DNA of 64,000 bases from Mangrovivirga cuniculi (GTDB lineage Bacteria; Bacteroidota; Bacteroidia; Cytophagales; Cyclobacteriaceae), in the NCBI RefSeq assembly GCF_005166025.1, contig NZ_CP028923.1, positions 4,466,001 to 4,530,000 of the forward strand, given 5' to 3'. A program made the position numbers and the translations under genes. Positions 1 to 8,436 of the stretch are shown here, in pieces (the first letter of the stretch is position 1; each line of letters begins with the position of its first letter). The notes beneath the pieces are model-generated. The model had not been told where the DNA came from. It made no database searches and worked only from the letters and a program-made list of their open reading frames with translations.

Positions 1-22
1 TAACTGGTTAAAACATATTTAG

Positions 23-937
23 ATGAATATCAAAATAGCAACAAGTCAATTCCCCGTTAGCGCTGACATTTCACAAAACAAAGAACACATAATCAGTCAA
101 ATAAGGGAGGCTTCAGAAAAAGGGTGCGATATAATCCATTTTCCTGAAAACGCGCTTTCAGGATATCCGGGAACTGATTTTGAGAATTTTAAAACCTACA
201 ACTGGATCCTCTTAAAAAATTCAACCCAGGAAATAATAGAAACTACAAAAGAATTGGGAATCTGGGTAATTCTTGGCTCTTCTCACCCTTTAAATTCCAC
301 TGAAAAACCTCATAATAGTCTTTATATTATTAATGATTCCGGGGAAATTGTTGATAGATATGATAAAATGTTTGTTGCAGGCACTAATAAATTTGATGAA
401 GAATTAGCCCACTTTACTCCCGGCGACCATTTCACAACTTTTGAGGTAAATGAAATTAAATGTGGTGTTCTAATTTGCCATGATTATAGATATCCTGAGT
501 TATATCGCAAATTAAAACTGATGGGTGTAGAAATAGTATTTCATTCATTCTATGCAGGAAACTTTTCAAAGGAAAAATTAAAAGAAATTCAAACCCCTAT
601 CGATAAGAACTTATGGCCATTAAATCATGGCACTACCTATCCTGAAATCACTATGCCTGCAACTATGATATCGTATGCCGCAAATAATTATGTTTACATT
701 AGTGCAAGTAACACCTCTGCTCCTGAATCTTGCTGGTCTTCTTTTATGGTGAGACCCGATGGAGTTATTACAGGAAGATTAAATAAGCATGAAAAAAATA
801 TTCTCATTACCGAAATAGATACGTCAAACGAATATTACGACTCTACAAAATATTGGAGAGAAAGATCTATAAATGGTCAATTTCATAGTGGAGACCTGAT
901 AAGCGATCCCAAGTCAAAAGATCGCAAATCTTTGTGA
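23..937 (+). CDS. Carbon-nitrogen hydrolase (nitrilase superfamily)
   Basis: Predicted cytoplasmic amidase/nitrilase-type enzyme that hydrolyses C-N bonds. The family's Glu-Lys-Cys triad is visible: Glu42 in FPENALSGYPG, Lys115 in DRYDKMFVAG and Cys152 in GVLICHDYRYPE. The length of 304 residues covers one complete CN-hydrolase fold, with no signal peptide and no fused domain. It stands alone; the next gene starts 87 bp downstream, so the context does not reveal the substrate. The family assignment is secure; the specific amide or nitrile substrate cannot be read from the sequence. Confidence 0.88.
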   Translation: MNIKIATSQFPVSADISQNKEHIISQIREASEKGCDIIHFPENALSGYPGTDFENFKTYNWILLKNSTQEIIETTKELGIWVILGSSHPLNSTEKPHNSLYIINDSGEIVDRYDKMFVAGTNKFDEELAHFTPGDHFTTFEVNEIKCGVLICHDYRYPELYRKLKLMGVEIVFHSFYAGNFSKEKLKEIQTPIDKNLWPLNHGTTYPEITMPATMISYAANNYVYISASNTSAPESCWSSFMVRPDGVITGRLNKHEKNILITEIDTSNEYYDSTKYWRERSINGQFHSGDLISDPKSKDRKSL

Positions 938-1024
938 TTTACCTTAGGTAGGGATTTTTATTTTAATCCGGTTAGCTGTATTTTTATTTCTTTATTTTCA
1001 GCCAGTTACCATATTTATAATTTC

Positions 1025-1609
1025 ATGGAAAAAGTTAAATACACTTTATTCGATTTTTTTGGTTTCGTTTTACCAGGATCTTTTTTACTGTTTTCAGCTA
1101 CCATAATTCTAAATGGTAACGTTAAAAGCATTCAGGATTTAATCACGCCATTTAATAATATCTCTTTATCGGCATTTACAATTGGATTAATTGCAGCTTA
1201 CCTGGTAGGAAATGGGGTACATAATCTCGGATATTGGGTACATACAAAAATTGGATTAAAGTATTGGCAAATACCCAAATCTTACTTACAACCTAAATTG
1301 GCACCGGCCAAAATGGATGCATTGATCAGGGAGTTCAGCCCGAGAAACGCTGACACACTCGATCTTTGGAATGCTCTAAGAGCTATGTCTCATAATTTAT
1401 CTCTTGGTTTTCTATTTTTTGGATGCACAGGCATTTTGAAATTAATTGAGAATTCTAACTATTGGCTTGAATGGACTGCTATAAGTATAATCTCTTTAAT
1501 ATTTTCTGTTCAATGCCTTAAAAGAGCTTTCTTTTATCATGTTTGGTATCATCGGGACAGAAAAGCTGTATTCGAAGCTTTAAGACTATCGGAAAAAGTA
1601 AACAACTAA
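1025..1609 (+). CDS. Hypothetical integral membrane protein
   Basis: Not a family I recognise. The 194-residue product has hydrophobic segments at about residues 10-30, 47-70, 123-142 and 146-166, separated by a basic, aromatic-rich loop, so it is probably an inner-membrane protein with about four helices. Its stop codon lies 2 bp before a possible TTG start of the glycosyltransferase downstream, which suggests the two are co-transcribed and translationally coupled. A role in envelope glycan handling is inference from that neighbour only. Confidence 0.6.
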   Translation: MEKVKYTLFDFFGFVLPGSFLLFSATIILNGNVKSIQDLITPFNNISLSAFTIGLIAAYLVGNGVHNLGYWVHTKIGLKYWQIPKSYLQPKLAPAKMDALIREFSPRNADTLDLWNALRAMSHNLSLGFLFFGCTGILKLIENSNYWLEWTAISIISLIFSVQCLKRAFFYHVWYHRDRKAVFEALRLSEKVNN

Positions 1610-1611
1610 TT

Positions 1612-2589
1612 TTGGATGATCTGATCTCCATATTAATGCCGGCGAAAAATGCTGGTAAATTCCTGACGGAATCCATTGAAAGCATTATTAGGCAATCTGA
1701 GAAAAAATGGGAACTAATTATTGTAAATGATCACTCAACAGATAATTCCTCCTCGGTTATTGAGAAATATGTAAAGGAAGACTCGAGAATCAAATCCTTT
1801 ATGAATAGGGGAAATGGAATTATTTCAGCCCTTCGAACAGCCTATCAACATTCAACTGGAAATTTAATTCATAGAATGGATGCCGATGATATAATGGCTG
1901 ACAATAAATTATTTGAATTAAAAAGGGAACTTTTAAGATCGGGAAAAGGTCATGTTATAACCTCAATGGTAAAATACTTTTCCGAAAACAAGGTATCGGA
2001 AGGATACAAAGGGTATGAGGAATGGTTAAATAATTTATGTCAAAAGGATGAACATTGGGAACATATTTATGAAGAATGCGTGATTGCCTCCCCTAACTGG
2101 ATGATTTTTCGTGAAGATATTGATCAAGCAGGAGCGTTTGATTTTAATCTTTATCCGGAAGATTATGATTTAATTTTCAGATTTTATGAAAATGATCTTT
2201 CAGTAAAAAGTATCCCAAAGATTCTTCATTACTGGAGAGAACATCCTGACCGCACCAGTCGAACCAGTGATCTTTATCAGCAAAAGGCATTTTTCGAATT
2301 AAAAACATTCCATTGGTTAAGGCTTGAACATAAAAGTGATCATATAGTAATCTTTGGCGGTGGTATAAAAGGAAAGATTATGTCTGAAATACTCCAATCC
2401 AATAATATTGAGCACAACTGGTTAAAAGAGAAACCTGAAAAGATCGACAATAATTTCTTAAAAACCCTCGAACAAGAAAACACAAAAATCATCATAACAG
2501 TTGGCAACCCTATTGAAAAGAAAAAAATCCATCGATTAATGGAGCATCTAAAACTCAGGTTAAATAGAGATTATTATTTCTTCAGATAA
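1612..2589 (+). CDS. Family 2 glycosyltransferase (GT-A fold)
   Basis: Transfers a sugar from a nucleotide-sugar donor onto a glycan or lipid acceptor at the cytoplasmic membrane face. The N-terminal region carries GT2 signatures: SILMPAKNAGKFL, IIVNDHSTDNS and the metal-binding HRMDADD, followed by YPEDYDL. The last ~85 residues form an extra domain beginning HIVIFGGGIKGKIM, which looks like a small nucleotide-binding fold. The start is uncertain: an ATG at 1543 overlaps the previous gene, while TTG at 1612 or ATG at 1636 would begin the protein just before the first strand, as GT2 enzymes usually do. Confidence 0.82.
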   Translation: MDDLISILMPAKNAGKFLTESIESIIRQSEKKWELIIVNDHSTDNSSSVIEKYVKEDSRIKSFMNRGNGIISALRTAYQHSTGNLIHRMDADDIMADNKLFELKRELLRSGKGHVITSMVKYFSENKVSEGYKGYEEWLNNLCQKDEHWEHIYEECVIASPNWMIFREDIDQAGAFDFNLYPEDYDLIFRFYENDLSVKSIPKILHYWREHPDRTSRTSDLYQQKAFFELKTFHWLRLEHKSDHIVIFGGGIKGKIMSEILQSNNIEHNWLKEKPEKIDNNFLKTLEQENTKIIITVGNPIEKKKIHRLMEHLKLRLNRDYYFFR

Positions 2590-2741
2590 GCGAGAATCAT
2601 AGATTAACCATTAAAATTTTTAATATACAGAGTTTAATGCCACAGTTTTTTTTAAAAATCAGATTATTTAATATCTTCATATATTGGACAATTATTCACA
2701 GCAGGCTCAATTTAATTTAGATAAATCCTCAATCAGTATAC

Positions 2742-3152
2742 ATGAGCATCAAAAAATATAAGTTTATTTTACTCGGTCTATTTTTATTTTTTGCCTGCGA
2801 TAAAAATGATCCTGAAGAGGTTATAGATTGTAAAGAAGATTATAAACCTCTTGTCATTAGAAAAGCTGATGCTCCTGCAACAGCCAGAGTAGGGCAAACA
2901 GTCCAGATAAAGCTGGATGTAGTTTTATCAGATTCATGTCAAACTTTTCAGGAAATTACAAATGACCAAAATGGAGATATCACCTACATAAATGCTATGG
3001 GAATTTATGATGTTTGCAATCCATGTGCCCAAGTAGAATCAATAGTCGAGAAAATTTATGAATTCTCACCTCAGACAAAAGGAACCTATAGCTTTATTTT
3101 TAATACCGAAATCAAAGCGGAACAATTCAGCTTTTCTATCACGATTAATTAG
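2742..3152 (+). CDS. Small lipoprotein
   Basis: A 136-residue secreted lipoprotein. The N-terminus has a basic start (MSIKKYK), a hydrophobic core and a lipobox ending in FFAC at residue 19, so it should be cleaved and lipidated. The mature part holds four cysteines (CKED, CQTF, CNPC) that could form disulphides, and its beta-rich pattern suggests an immunoglobulin-like or lipocalin-like fold. I do not recognise a named family. It starts 152 bp after the glycosyltransferase and stands next to two further lipoproteins. Confidence 0.65.
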   Translation: MSIKKYKFILLGLFLFFACDKNDPEEVIDCKEDYKPLVIRKADAPATARVGQTVQIKLDVVLSDSCQTFQEITNDQNGDITYINAMGIYDVCNPCAQVESIVEKIYEFSPQTKGTYSFIFNTEIKAEQFSFSITIN

Positions 3153-3292
3153 ATTAAAGGATAGAATATAACAATCAAAACTTAATCATTTCTTTCTTCA
3201 GAATAGCCATCAAACTAGTAGCCTTAAATTTTAAATATTTATTAAAAACAATGATGGTTTAATTTTTGTGGATTTTAAACTAAAACAACAAT

Positions 3293-3733
3293 ATGAAAAT
3301 TCTTATCAACCTTTTATTGATTACCATTATGATAATTGCCTGTAGTAGTAATGATAATACAATTCAGAGCAAAGATCCTATTGTAGGAAAGTGGGAACTC
3401 GTAAAGATTCAGGCACCACGAATCAGAAATGAAATCACAAACGAAGACATTCCCTATAAAGAATTCTATTTATTCAATTCAGATGGAACATTTACCAAAA
3501 CAAGAATAGAAGACGGAAAAACTCAATCAATTACTGGCACATATACCAAAGAAAACACAAATGACTGGGAACATTTAAAACTCGTTTATGCTGAAGATTC
3601 TCAATTGATTGATAATTGTACAGGAAAACCAGAGGAACATCTGGCTATTAGTCCCGGAGAATTGAAAGGCGGTTCAGCACCATGTGACGGCCCGGCTCTC
3701 TTTTATGCTCCGGTTCAATCTGAAGATCGTTAA
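3293..3733 (+). CDS. Lipocalin-like lipoprotein, tandem copy 1
   Basis: A 146-residue predicted lipoprotein with lipobox MIIAC at residue 17. The mature domain starts with IVGKWELVKI and shows the beta-rich pattern of Bacteroidota lipocalin-like proteins, where GxW marks the first strand. Conserved points shared with the next gene are FNSDGTFTKT, LIDNCTG and KGGSAPCDGP; the two cysteines in these last motifs probably form a disulphide. It is a tandem duplicate of the gene at 3818. Ligand and role are unknown. Confidence 0.68.
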   Translation: MKILINLLLITIMIIACSSNDNTIQSKDPIVGKWELVKIQAPRIRNEITNEDIPYKEFYLFNSDGTFTKTRIEDGKTQSITGTYTKENTNDWEHLKLVYAEDSQLIDNCTGKPEEHLAISPGELKGGSAPCDGPALFYAPVQSEDR

Positions 3734-3817
3734 CAAAATGTACTGAAATATAATCTGCAACTATTAGGAATGGCCCAATTTTTGAGCCTTTCTTTATATT
3801 AATAAACAGCTAGATTA

Positions 3818-4243
3818 ATGAATCGAAATATTCTTTTACTTTCTATGTTCATAGTTTTTTCAGGATGTGTTAAAGAAGAAATAATTTATGAATGCGAGGC
3901 TCCAATTGAAGGAAAATGGATGCTGACTAAGGTATTTATAGGCTGGTCAGAAACTGAATTAACCGGAGAAGATATTGGGTATGAAGAGTACTATATTTTC
4001 AACTCCGATGGTTCCTTTTCAAAAACAAATATATCTGAAGAAGGGTCAAAATCGGTTAATGGAATTTATTCAGAAATTGAAACTACTGATGGAAACCAGT
4101 TAAAGCTTGAATATCCAGAAGATCACGAATTAATAGAAAATTGTACTGGGGATCCGATAGAAGTACTTACGATTTTAACCAATGAATTAAAAGGTGGATC
4201 CGCACCGTGTGACGGTCCTGATCTGTACTATACTCCCGAATGA
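3818..4243 (+). CDS. Lipocalin-like lipoprotein, tandem copy 2
   Basis: Paralogue of the preceding gene: 141 residues with lipobox FSGC at residue 17. It shares GKWMLTKV, the YxxEYYIFNSDGSFSKT block, LIENCTG and KGGSAPCDGP with copy 1, so the duplication is clear although the N-terminal halves have diverged. It lies 84 bp downstream in the same direction. The function is unknown; an outer-membrane or periplasmic binding role is only inference from the fold pattern. Confidence 0.68.
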   Translation: MNRNILLLSMFIVFSGCVKEEIIYECEAPIEGKWMLTKVFIGWSETELTGEDIGYEEYYIFNSDGSFSKTNISEEGSKSVNGIYSEIETTDGNQLKLEYPEDHELIENCTGDPIEVLTILTNELKGGSAPCDGPDLYYTPE

Positions 4244-4270
4244 ATCAATACCACTTAATAATCGATTTAT

Positions 4271-4654
4271 ATGGATCACAGTATTTTAAATATCTGTCTT
4301 TTAGTAAAAGATTATAATGAGGCTATCGATTTTTATGTTCAAAAGCTAAATTTTCAATTAAAAGAAGACACGCCTATTTCCGAATGCAAAAGATGGGTAA
4401 CCGTCACACCCGGGAATAAATCAGAGTGTTCAATAGTTTTGAATAAAGTAGATCTTGATCTTGAACATTTAGTTGGTAAACAAGCAGGAGGTAAAGTTTT
4501 ATTTATTGTTCAAACTTCTGATGTGGAACAAGACTACCAATTATTCTTATCCAAAGGGGTGGTTATTGATCAAAAACCGTTAAATCTTCCACATGGCAAA
4601 GTGATGATTATCAGAGATCTTTATGGTAACAAAATTGATTATATTGAAAAATAA
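4271..4654 (+). CDS. Glyoxalase/bleomycin-resistance (VOC) family protein
   Basis: A 127-residue single VOC domain, built of paired beta-alpha-beta-beta-beta modules. The opening LNICLLVKDYNEAIDFYVQ and the closing KVMIIRDLYGNKIDYIE are typical of the family. The characteristic metal-binding Glu seems to be replaced in the final strand (KIDYIEK), so catalysis is not assured. It starts 27 bp after the second lipocalin-like gene and may belong to that transcription unit. The specific activity cannot be told. Confidence 0.78.
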   Translation: MDHSILNICLLVKDYNEAIDFYVQKLNFQLKEDTPISECKRWVTVTPGNKSECSIVLNKVDLDLEHLVGKQAGGKVLFIVQTSDVEQDYQLFLSKGVVIDQKPLNLPHGKVMIIRDLYGNKIDYIEK

Positions 4655-4656
4655 TA

Positions 4657-6000
4657 TCAGCTTTCAACTTTATCATAATCATAACTTTTCATCATAGCAC
4701 CAGTGATAAGGTCTATTGCATTGTCCCACGCTTTTACAATCTCAGGTTTATAAAAATCTCCCAGTCTTTCTTCAATAGTTTCTAGCAGTGTTTCTTTAAG
4801 GATTGCATAATGTTCTTTTTTCACTCCATACTTGATATGCTGTCTACCTAAAGAAAGCAAACCCATATGTAAATTTTCAGGCCTGCTAAGTCCGTAAATA
4901 ATACCTCCCAGCATGTGAGTTAGCATCCTTCCCTGCTCCAACATATTCCTTTTAAACAACTCCCTTATTGCCGGGGCTCTGGTAAATAATTTATCGTAAA
5001 AATATTCTGCGAAACCTTCATTATCTTTAAGTAAAATTTCCATCGAGGCCTGAATTTCGAGATTCGTATCAAAATGGTTAAACCCGAGTATCTCTACAAG
5101 CTTAAAAGTCTGCTCCTTACCTTTTAGATTCACCTCTTCACGTAAACCAGTCATTAATGTATCCGGAGGCAAATTATTTATAAATTCTTCTGAAACCAGC
5201 AAATTTGTATTTAACACTTTATTCATATCCTGTATTCTGCTTGCTACATTTACAGGATCTCCCAACACAGAAAATTGCTTATGTTTTGGATGCCCAAGAT
5301 TCCCCACGAATGCTCGTCCGTAATGAATTCCAATGCCTACTTCAATTTTTTCATCAAAATCACGAAACTCCAGTCTGTTTAGTCTTTCCAGGGCATACTT
5401 CATTCCAAGAGCAGCCCGGATGGCATCCATGCAAGCTCTTTCCCCGTCCAAAGAGGCAGTGCCGAATAACCCGATAATTTCATCACCCACATATTGGTAA
5501 ATTATTCCGTTATTCATCAAAATAGGATCTCCCAGACATGTAAATAATGTATTTAACATATGTGCCAGGTCATAATTAGGATGGTTTGATGCCAGAACAG
5601 TAAAATTCCGCATATCACAAAAGAGTATTGCAAGAGATCTTTCCTCTCCTATATCAGCTGGAAGAGTTTCGAGTTGTAGCTTACTAACTTCAGCACTAGT
5701 CCATACGATTCGCTGGATAGCTACATTCCCTTTAACTTGTGCCTGGCAAGCTAATCTTATAGATGGGTCCCAGTTTCTTTTTCTTATTAATTCCTTTTCT
5801 AATGGCGTTACCTTAGATAAATTTTCCGACCCTTCAATGATTCTTACCCTACAGGTTGTACAACGACCATTACCTCCACACTCATGCAAATGAGGGATTT
5901 TATTTTCGATTGAAATATCTAATATTGATTTATCAGGATCAATAGTGTAAACCTCCCGGTTAATACTACAATACCTGACCTTATAAGCAGGTCTTTCCAT
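4657..6000 (-). CDS. [2Fe-2S] ferredoxin - class III adenylate cyclase - globin fusion
   Basis: A cytoplasmic nucleotide cyclase with two cofactor domains. Residues 1-98 are an adrenodoxin-type ferredoxin with Cys41, Cys47, Cys50 and Cys85 (CxxxxxCxxC...C). Residues 120-300 are a class III cyclase with metal Asp129 (FCDMRNF) and Asp173 (YVGDE), and transition-state Asn251 and Arg255 (VNVASR). The second specificity position is Ser244, as in adenylyl rather than guanylyl cyclases, but the usual substrate Lys is Gln169. Residues 315-440 resemble a bacterial haemoglobin, with the probable proximal His388 in GRQHIKYGV. The design suggests cAMP output tuned by redox state and by O2 or NO. Divergent from the transporter at 6145. 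Confidence 0.85.
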   Translation of the reverse strand: MERPAYKVRYCSINREVYTIDPDKSILDISIENKIPHLHECGGNGRCTTCRVRIIEGSENLSKVTPLEKELIRKRNWDPSIRLACQAQVKGNVAIQRIVWTSAEVSKLQLETLPADIGEERSLAILFCDMRNFTVLASNHPNYDLAHMLNTLFTCLGDPILMNNGIIYQYVGDEIIGLFGTASLDGERACMDAIRAALGMKYALERLNRLEFRDFDEKIEVGIGIHYGRAFVGNLGHPKHKQFSVLGDPVNVASRIQDMNKVLNTNLLVSEEFINNLPPDTLMTGLREEVNLKGKEQTFKLVEILGFNHFDTNLEIQASMEILLKDNEGFAEYFYDKLFTRAPAIRELFKRNMLEQGRMLTHMLGGIIYGLSRPENLHMGLLSLGRQHIKYGVKKEHYAILKETLLETIEERLGDFYKPEIVKAWDNAIDLITGAMMKSYDYDKVES

Positions 6001-6144
6001 GATGGGGTGGTAATTAATGACTCTATTAAATTTACTCTATTTTTTTGATTCATATCTGTATAATGATATTAAATCACCTTCCAATATGATATCCTTCAAG
6101 TCAGTTAAGTAGCTATTTTTTAATTTAGCTTTAAATCAGCCAGC

Positions 6145-7608
6145 ATGAAGAAATACTTTCGAAACCGTTTAGCTGAAGCTTATGAAATAATCAAATCAAT
6201 AAGCATCATATCCAGCATTAAACCGCCAGTAAAGAAAAAGAATATTAAACTTTTTTCAATCAGTGCTATTGCCGCATTAATTGTATTCTTTCTTATGAAA
6301 GACCAAATACCCCGAGAAGCTGCACTTATGCTGTTTATATTCATCTTTGCTTCTTTGCTATGGGTAACAGAAGCCTTGCCTTTATTTGCTACATCATTAA
6401 TTATTATTGCTTTAGAAGTAGTATTAATTGCTAACCCAGGTGAATGGAAAGGATTGGGATTCGAAAATAATACTCAAATACCATTCGCTGAATTCTTTAG
6501 CCCTCTCGCAGATCCGATTATTTTCTTATTCCTGGGAGGCTTTTTATTAGCCAAAGCTTCTGTAAAAGAAGGAGTAGACATCTCCTTTGCGGGGAAAGTA
6601 ATGAAAATCTTTGGCGGCAAACCACTATTTATCCTTCTGGGACTCCTTACTATTACAGCAACTTTTTCAATGTGGATGAGCAATACAGCTACAACAGCTA
6701 TGATGATAACTATTGTCAGTCCAATTATAAAACAAATTCCTGAAGAAAGAAAATTTCATAAATCACTATACTTGGCGATACCTATAGGTGCCAATATTGG
6801 TGGAATGGGTACACCTATTGCCTCACCACCCAATGCTGTGGCTATCGGATTTCTTAAAAGCCAGGGATTTTCAATTTCATTCATAGACTGGATGATTATT
6901 GCTTTACCAATTGTCATAGTTTTAGGTTTAGTGGCCTGGTTGATTTTATGGAATATAAATAGACCAAAGTCAAAGGAATTGAAAATCCTGCCTATCAAAA
7001 ATGAGATTGATGGTCGTGGATTATATGTCGTTTCAATTTTTAGCCTGACAATTATACTATGGCTATCCGAACCTACCCATGGATTACCTGCTGCTGTGAT
7101 TGCTCTTTTGCCGGCAATTGCATTTACGGCAACCGGATTACTCGGTAGAAAAGATTTTAATTCCCTGGAATGGAATATTTTAATTTTGATCGCAGGTGGA
7201 ATTGCTTTAGGTAAAGGGATGACGATTTCGGGATTAGACGATATTATAATTGATCTTATTCCTAAAGAAAGCATTTATCTGTTTGGAATCTTTATATTAT
7301 TCTCAATTCTGCTAAGTACTTTTATGTCTAATACTGCAGCAGCCAATCTAGTAATACCGATCGGTGTTTCTTTAGCAGCAAGCCTTGGTTCTGAAATTAG
7401 CGAACTGCAAATGGGAATGGGTATTGCGCTAGCTGCCTCATTGGCCATGGCACTTCCGGTAAGTACACCACCAAACACTATCGCATATGCAAGTGGAAAA
7501 TTAAAAACCAAAGACTTTATCTATATCGGCTCAACAATGAGCTTTATCGGTTTTGTCCTGATAACAATTTTCTTTCCGAAGATTATTCAATTATTGGGAT
7601 TTAACTGA
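6145..7608 (+). CDS. DASS/SLC13-family sodium:anion symporter
   Basis: Inner-membrane transporter expected to couple sodium entry to uptake of dicarboxylates, sulfate or a similar anion. The 487-residue product has a basic N-terminus and about a dozen hydrophobic segments. The two inverted halves each carry the family's Ser-Asn-Thr signature in hairpin loops: SNTATTAMM and SNTAAANLVIPIG. The second half ends with PVSTPPNTIAYASG. It is divergent from the cyclase fusion, 144 bp away. The substrate anion cannot be decided from sequence alone. Confidence 0.87.
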   Translation: MKKYFRNRLAEAYEIIKSISIISSIKPPVKKKNIKLFSISAIAALIVFFLMKDQIPREAALMLFIFIFASLLWVTEALPLFATSLIIIALEVVLIANPGEWKGLGFENNTQIPFAEFFSPLADPIIFLFLGGFLLAKASVKEGVDISFAGKVMKIFGGKPLFILLGLLTITATFSMWMSNTATTAMMITIVSPIIKQIPEERKFHKSLYLAIPIGANIGGMGTPIASPPNAVAIGFLKSQGFSISFIDWMIIALPIVIVLGLVAWLILWNINRPKSKELKILPIKNEIDGRGLYVVSIFSLTIILWLSEPTHGLPAAVIALLPAIAFTATGLLGRKDFNSLEWNILILIAGGIALGKGMTISGLDDIIIDLIPKESIYLFGIFILFSILLSTFMSNTAAANLVIPIGVSLAASLGSEISELQMGMGIALAASLAMALPVSTPPNTIAYASGKLKTKDFIYIGSTMSFIGFVLITIFFPKIIQLLGFN

Positions 7609-7609
7609 T

Positions 7610-7669
7610 TTAGAGGTCAAAATTATAGCCTAATGTTAACAGAAAGATTTGGGTTCTTTCTTTCAATGG
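7610..7669 (-). pseudogene. C-terminal remnant of a TonB-type outer-membrane receptor
   Basis: Reading the minus strand gives PLKERTQIFLLTLGYNFDL followed by a stop, with an in-frame stop immediately upstream. This matches the end of the intact receptor at 10517 (KRETQIFLLTVGYNFDFQ) both as protein and as DNA. The piece carries the final beta-strand and is not a gene by itself. It faces the same way as the intact copy and marks the far edge of the accessory island, so the two copies flank that island as a diverged direct repeat. Confidence 0.72.
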
Positions 7670-7716
7670 GATTTATAATTAAATTAAAGAGAAGGGATTA
7701 TTCATGGAACATGCTG

Positions 7717-8013
7717 TTAGGCTACGTTACTATAATTTTTAATGTCCTGTATTTCTTGTTTTGATTTCTCTTTTTGTTCTTCTAGATCAAAATCGTCCTG
7801 TAACCCCATCCAGAATTTAGCTGAGGTCCCAAAAAACTTTGAAAACCTTAGTGCAGTATCGGCAGTGATTCTTCTTCTGCCATGAATAATTTCACTTATT
7901 CTTGTTTGCGGAATAAAAGTCTCCTTTGATAATCTATATGCACTTATGTTTAAAGGCTCTAAAAATTCTTCCTTTAGAACTTCTCCAGGATGTATGTTAG
8001 GTAGTTTTTCCAT
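7717..8013 (-). CDS. higA: HigA-type antitoxin (XRE family)
   Basis: A 98-residue antitoxin of a type II system. It shows the HigA/VapI signature IHPGEVLKEEFLEPLNISAYRL followed by a helix-turn-helix (IPQTRISEIIHGRRRITADTA) and FGTSAKFWMGLQ. It binds the toxin and normally represses its own promoter. It begins 2 bp after the toxin gene, in the toxin-first order typical of hig loci. The stop lies within a few bases of GTAGCCTAAC on the minus strand, a possible cassette boundary. The upstream palindrome at 8362-8379 could be an operator, but that is inference. Confidence 0.9.
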   Translation of the reverse strand: MEKLPNIHPGEVLKEEFLEPLNISAYRLSKETFIPQTRISEIIHGRRRITADTALRFSKFFGTSAKFWMGLQDDFDLEEQKEKSKQEIQDIKNYSNVA

Positions 8014-8015
8014 AA

Positions 8016-8297
8016 TTAATGATAATCAACAATTGATACATAAAAAGCATCGTTATTTTCCCATTTGAAAATTATTCTCCACTGCTTATTTATTCTGATA
8101 CTATGATAATCTTTAAGATCACCTGATAGTTTTTCTAATCTATTAGCAGGAGGAATTTTTAAATCATTTATTGAAAATGAGTTGTTTATCATTCTCAATT
8201 TACGTCTGCCGATTCTTTGAATGTCCTCTGGAAGTTTTTTTGATCTTATTCCATCAAAGACCTTCTCAGTTTCTTTATCTCCAAATGTCTTTATCAA
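8016..8297 (-). CDS. higB: HigB-type toxin (RelE/ParE superfamily)
   Basis: A 93-residue toxin, the first gene of the higBA pair, expected to cleave mRNA on the ribosome. Family features are the N-terminal MIKTFGDKETEKVF, the central IGRRKLRMINN, PPANRLEKLSGDLKDYHSIR and the C-terminal QWRIIFKW...DAFYVSIVDYH. The length is normal for the family and the reading frame is intact. It is the promoter-proximal gene, followed 2 bp later by higA. The pair lies in an accessory block with cassette-like boundaries. Confidence 0.9.
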   Translation of the reverse strand: MIKTFGDKETEKVFDGIRSKKLPEDIQRIGRRKLRMINNSFSINDLKIPPANRLEKLSGDLKDYHSIRINKQWRIIFKWENNDAFYVSIVDYH

Positions 8298-8361
8298 TAC
8301 TTACTCTATTCGTTACTAACGTTAAAGATAAGTAATTGGTTGCAGATGTCAAAACTAATGT

Positions 8362-8434
8362 AGCCTACGTTAAGGCTAAACGGCGAACCCCATCCCTCGG
8401 GGTGGGGTATGACGATTAGCTACTGTTGTGCTTC
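8362..8434. repeat. attC-like palindromic cassette boundary
   Basis: Structured junction between the higBA unit and the outer-membrane gene at 8437. It contains TAGCCT-ACGTTA-AGGCTA (8361-8378), a hairpin ACCCCATCCC-TC-GGGGTGGGGT (about 8387-8408), and ends in GTTGTGCTTC (8425-8434). This last piece is the perfect 10-bp inverted partner of GAAGCACAAC at 9354-9363 on the other side of the 8437 gene. That matches the way integron attC arms are shared within one cassette. No integrase gene is present in the window. Confidence 0.55.
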
Positions 8435-8436
8435 GT

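Noticed and set aside
5205-5477. Plus-strand frame of 90 codons opposite the cyclase fusion
   Set aside because: Antisense shadow of the conserved cyclase domain with no start context and no protein features.
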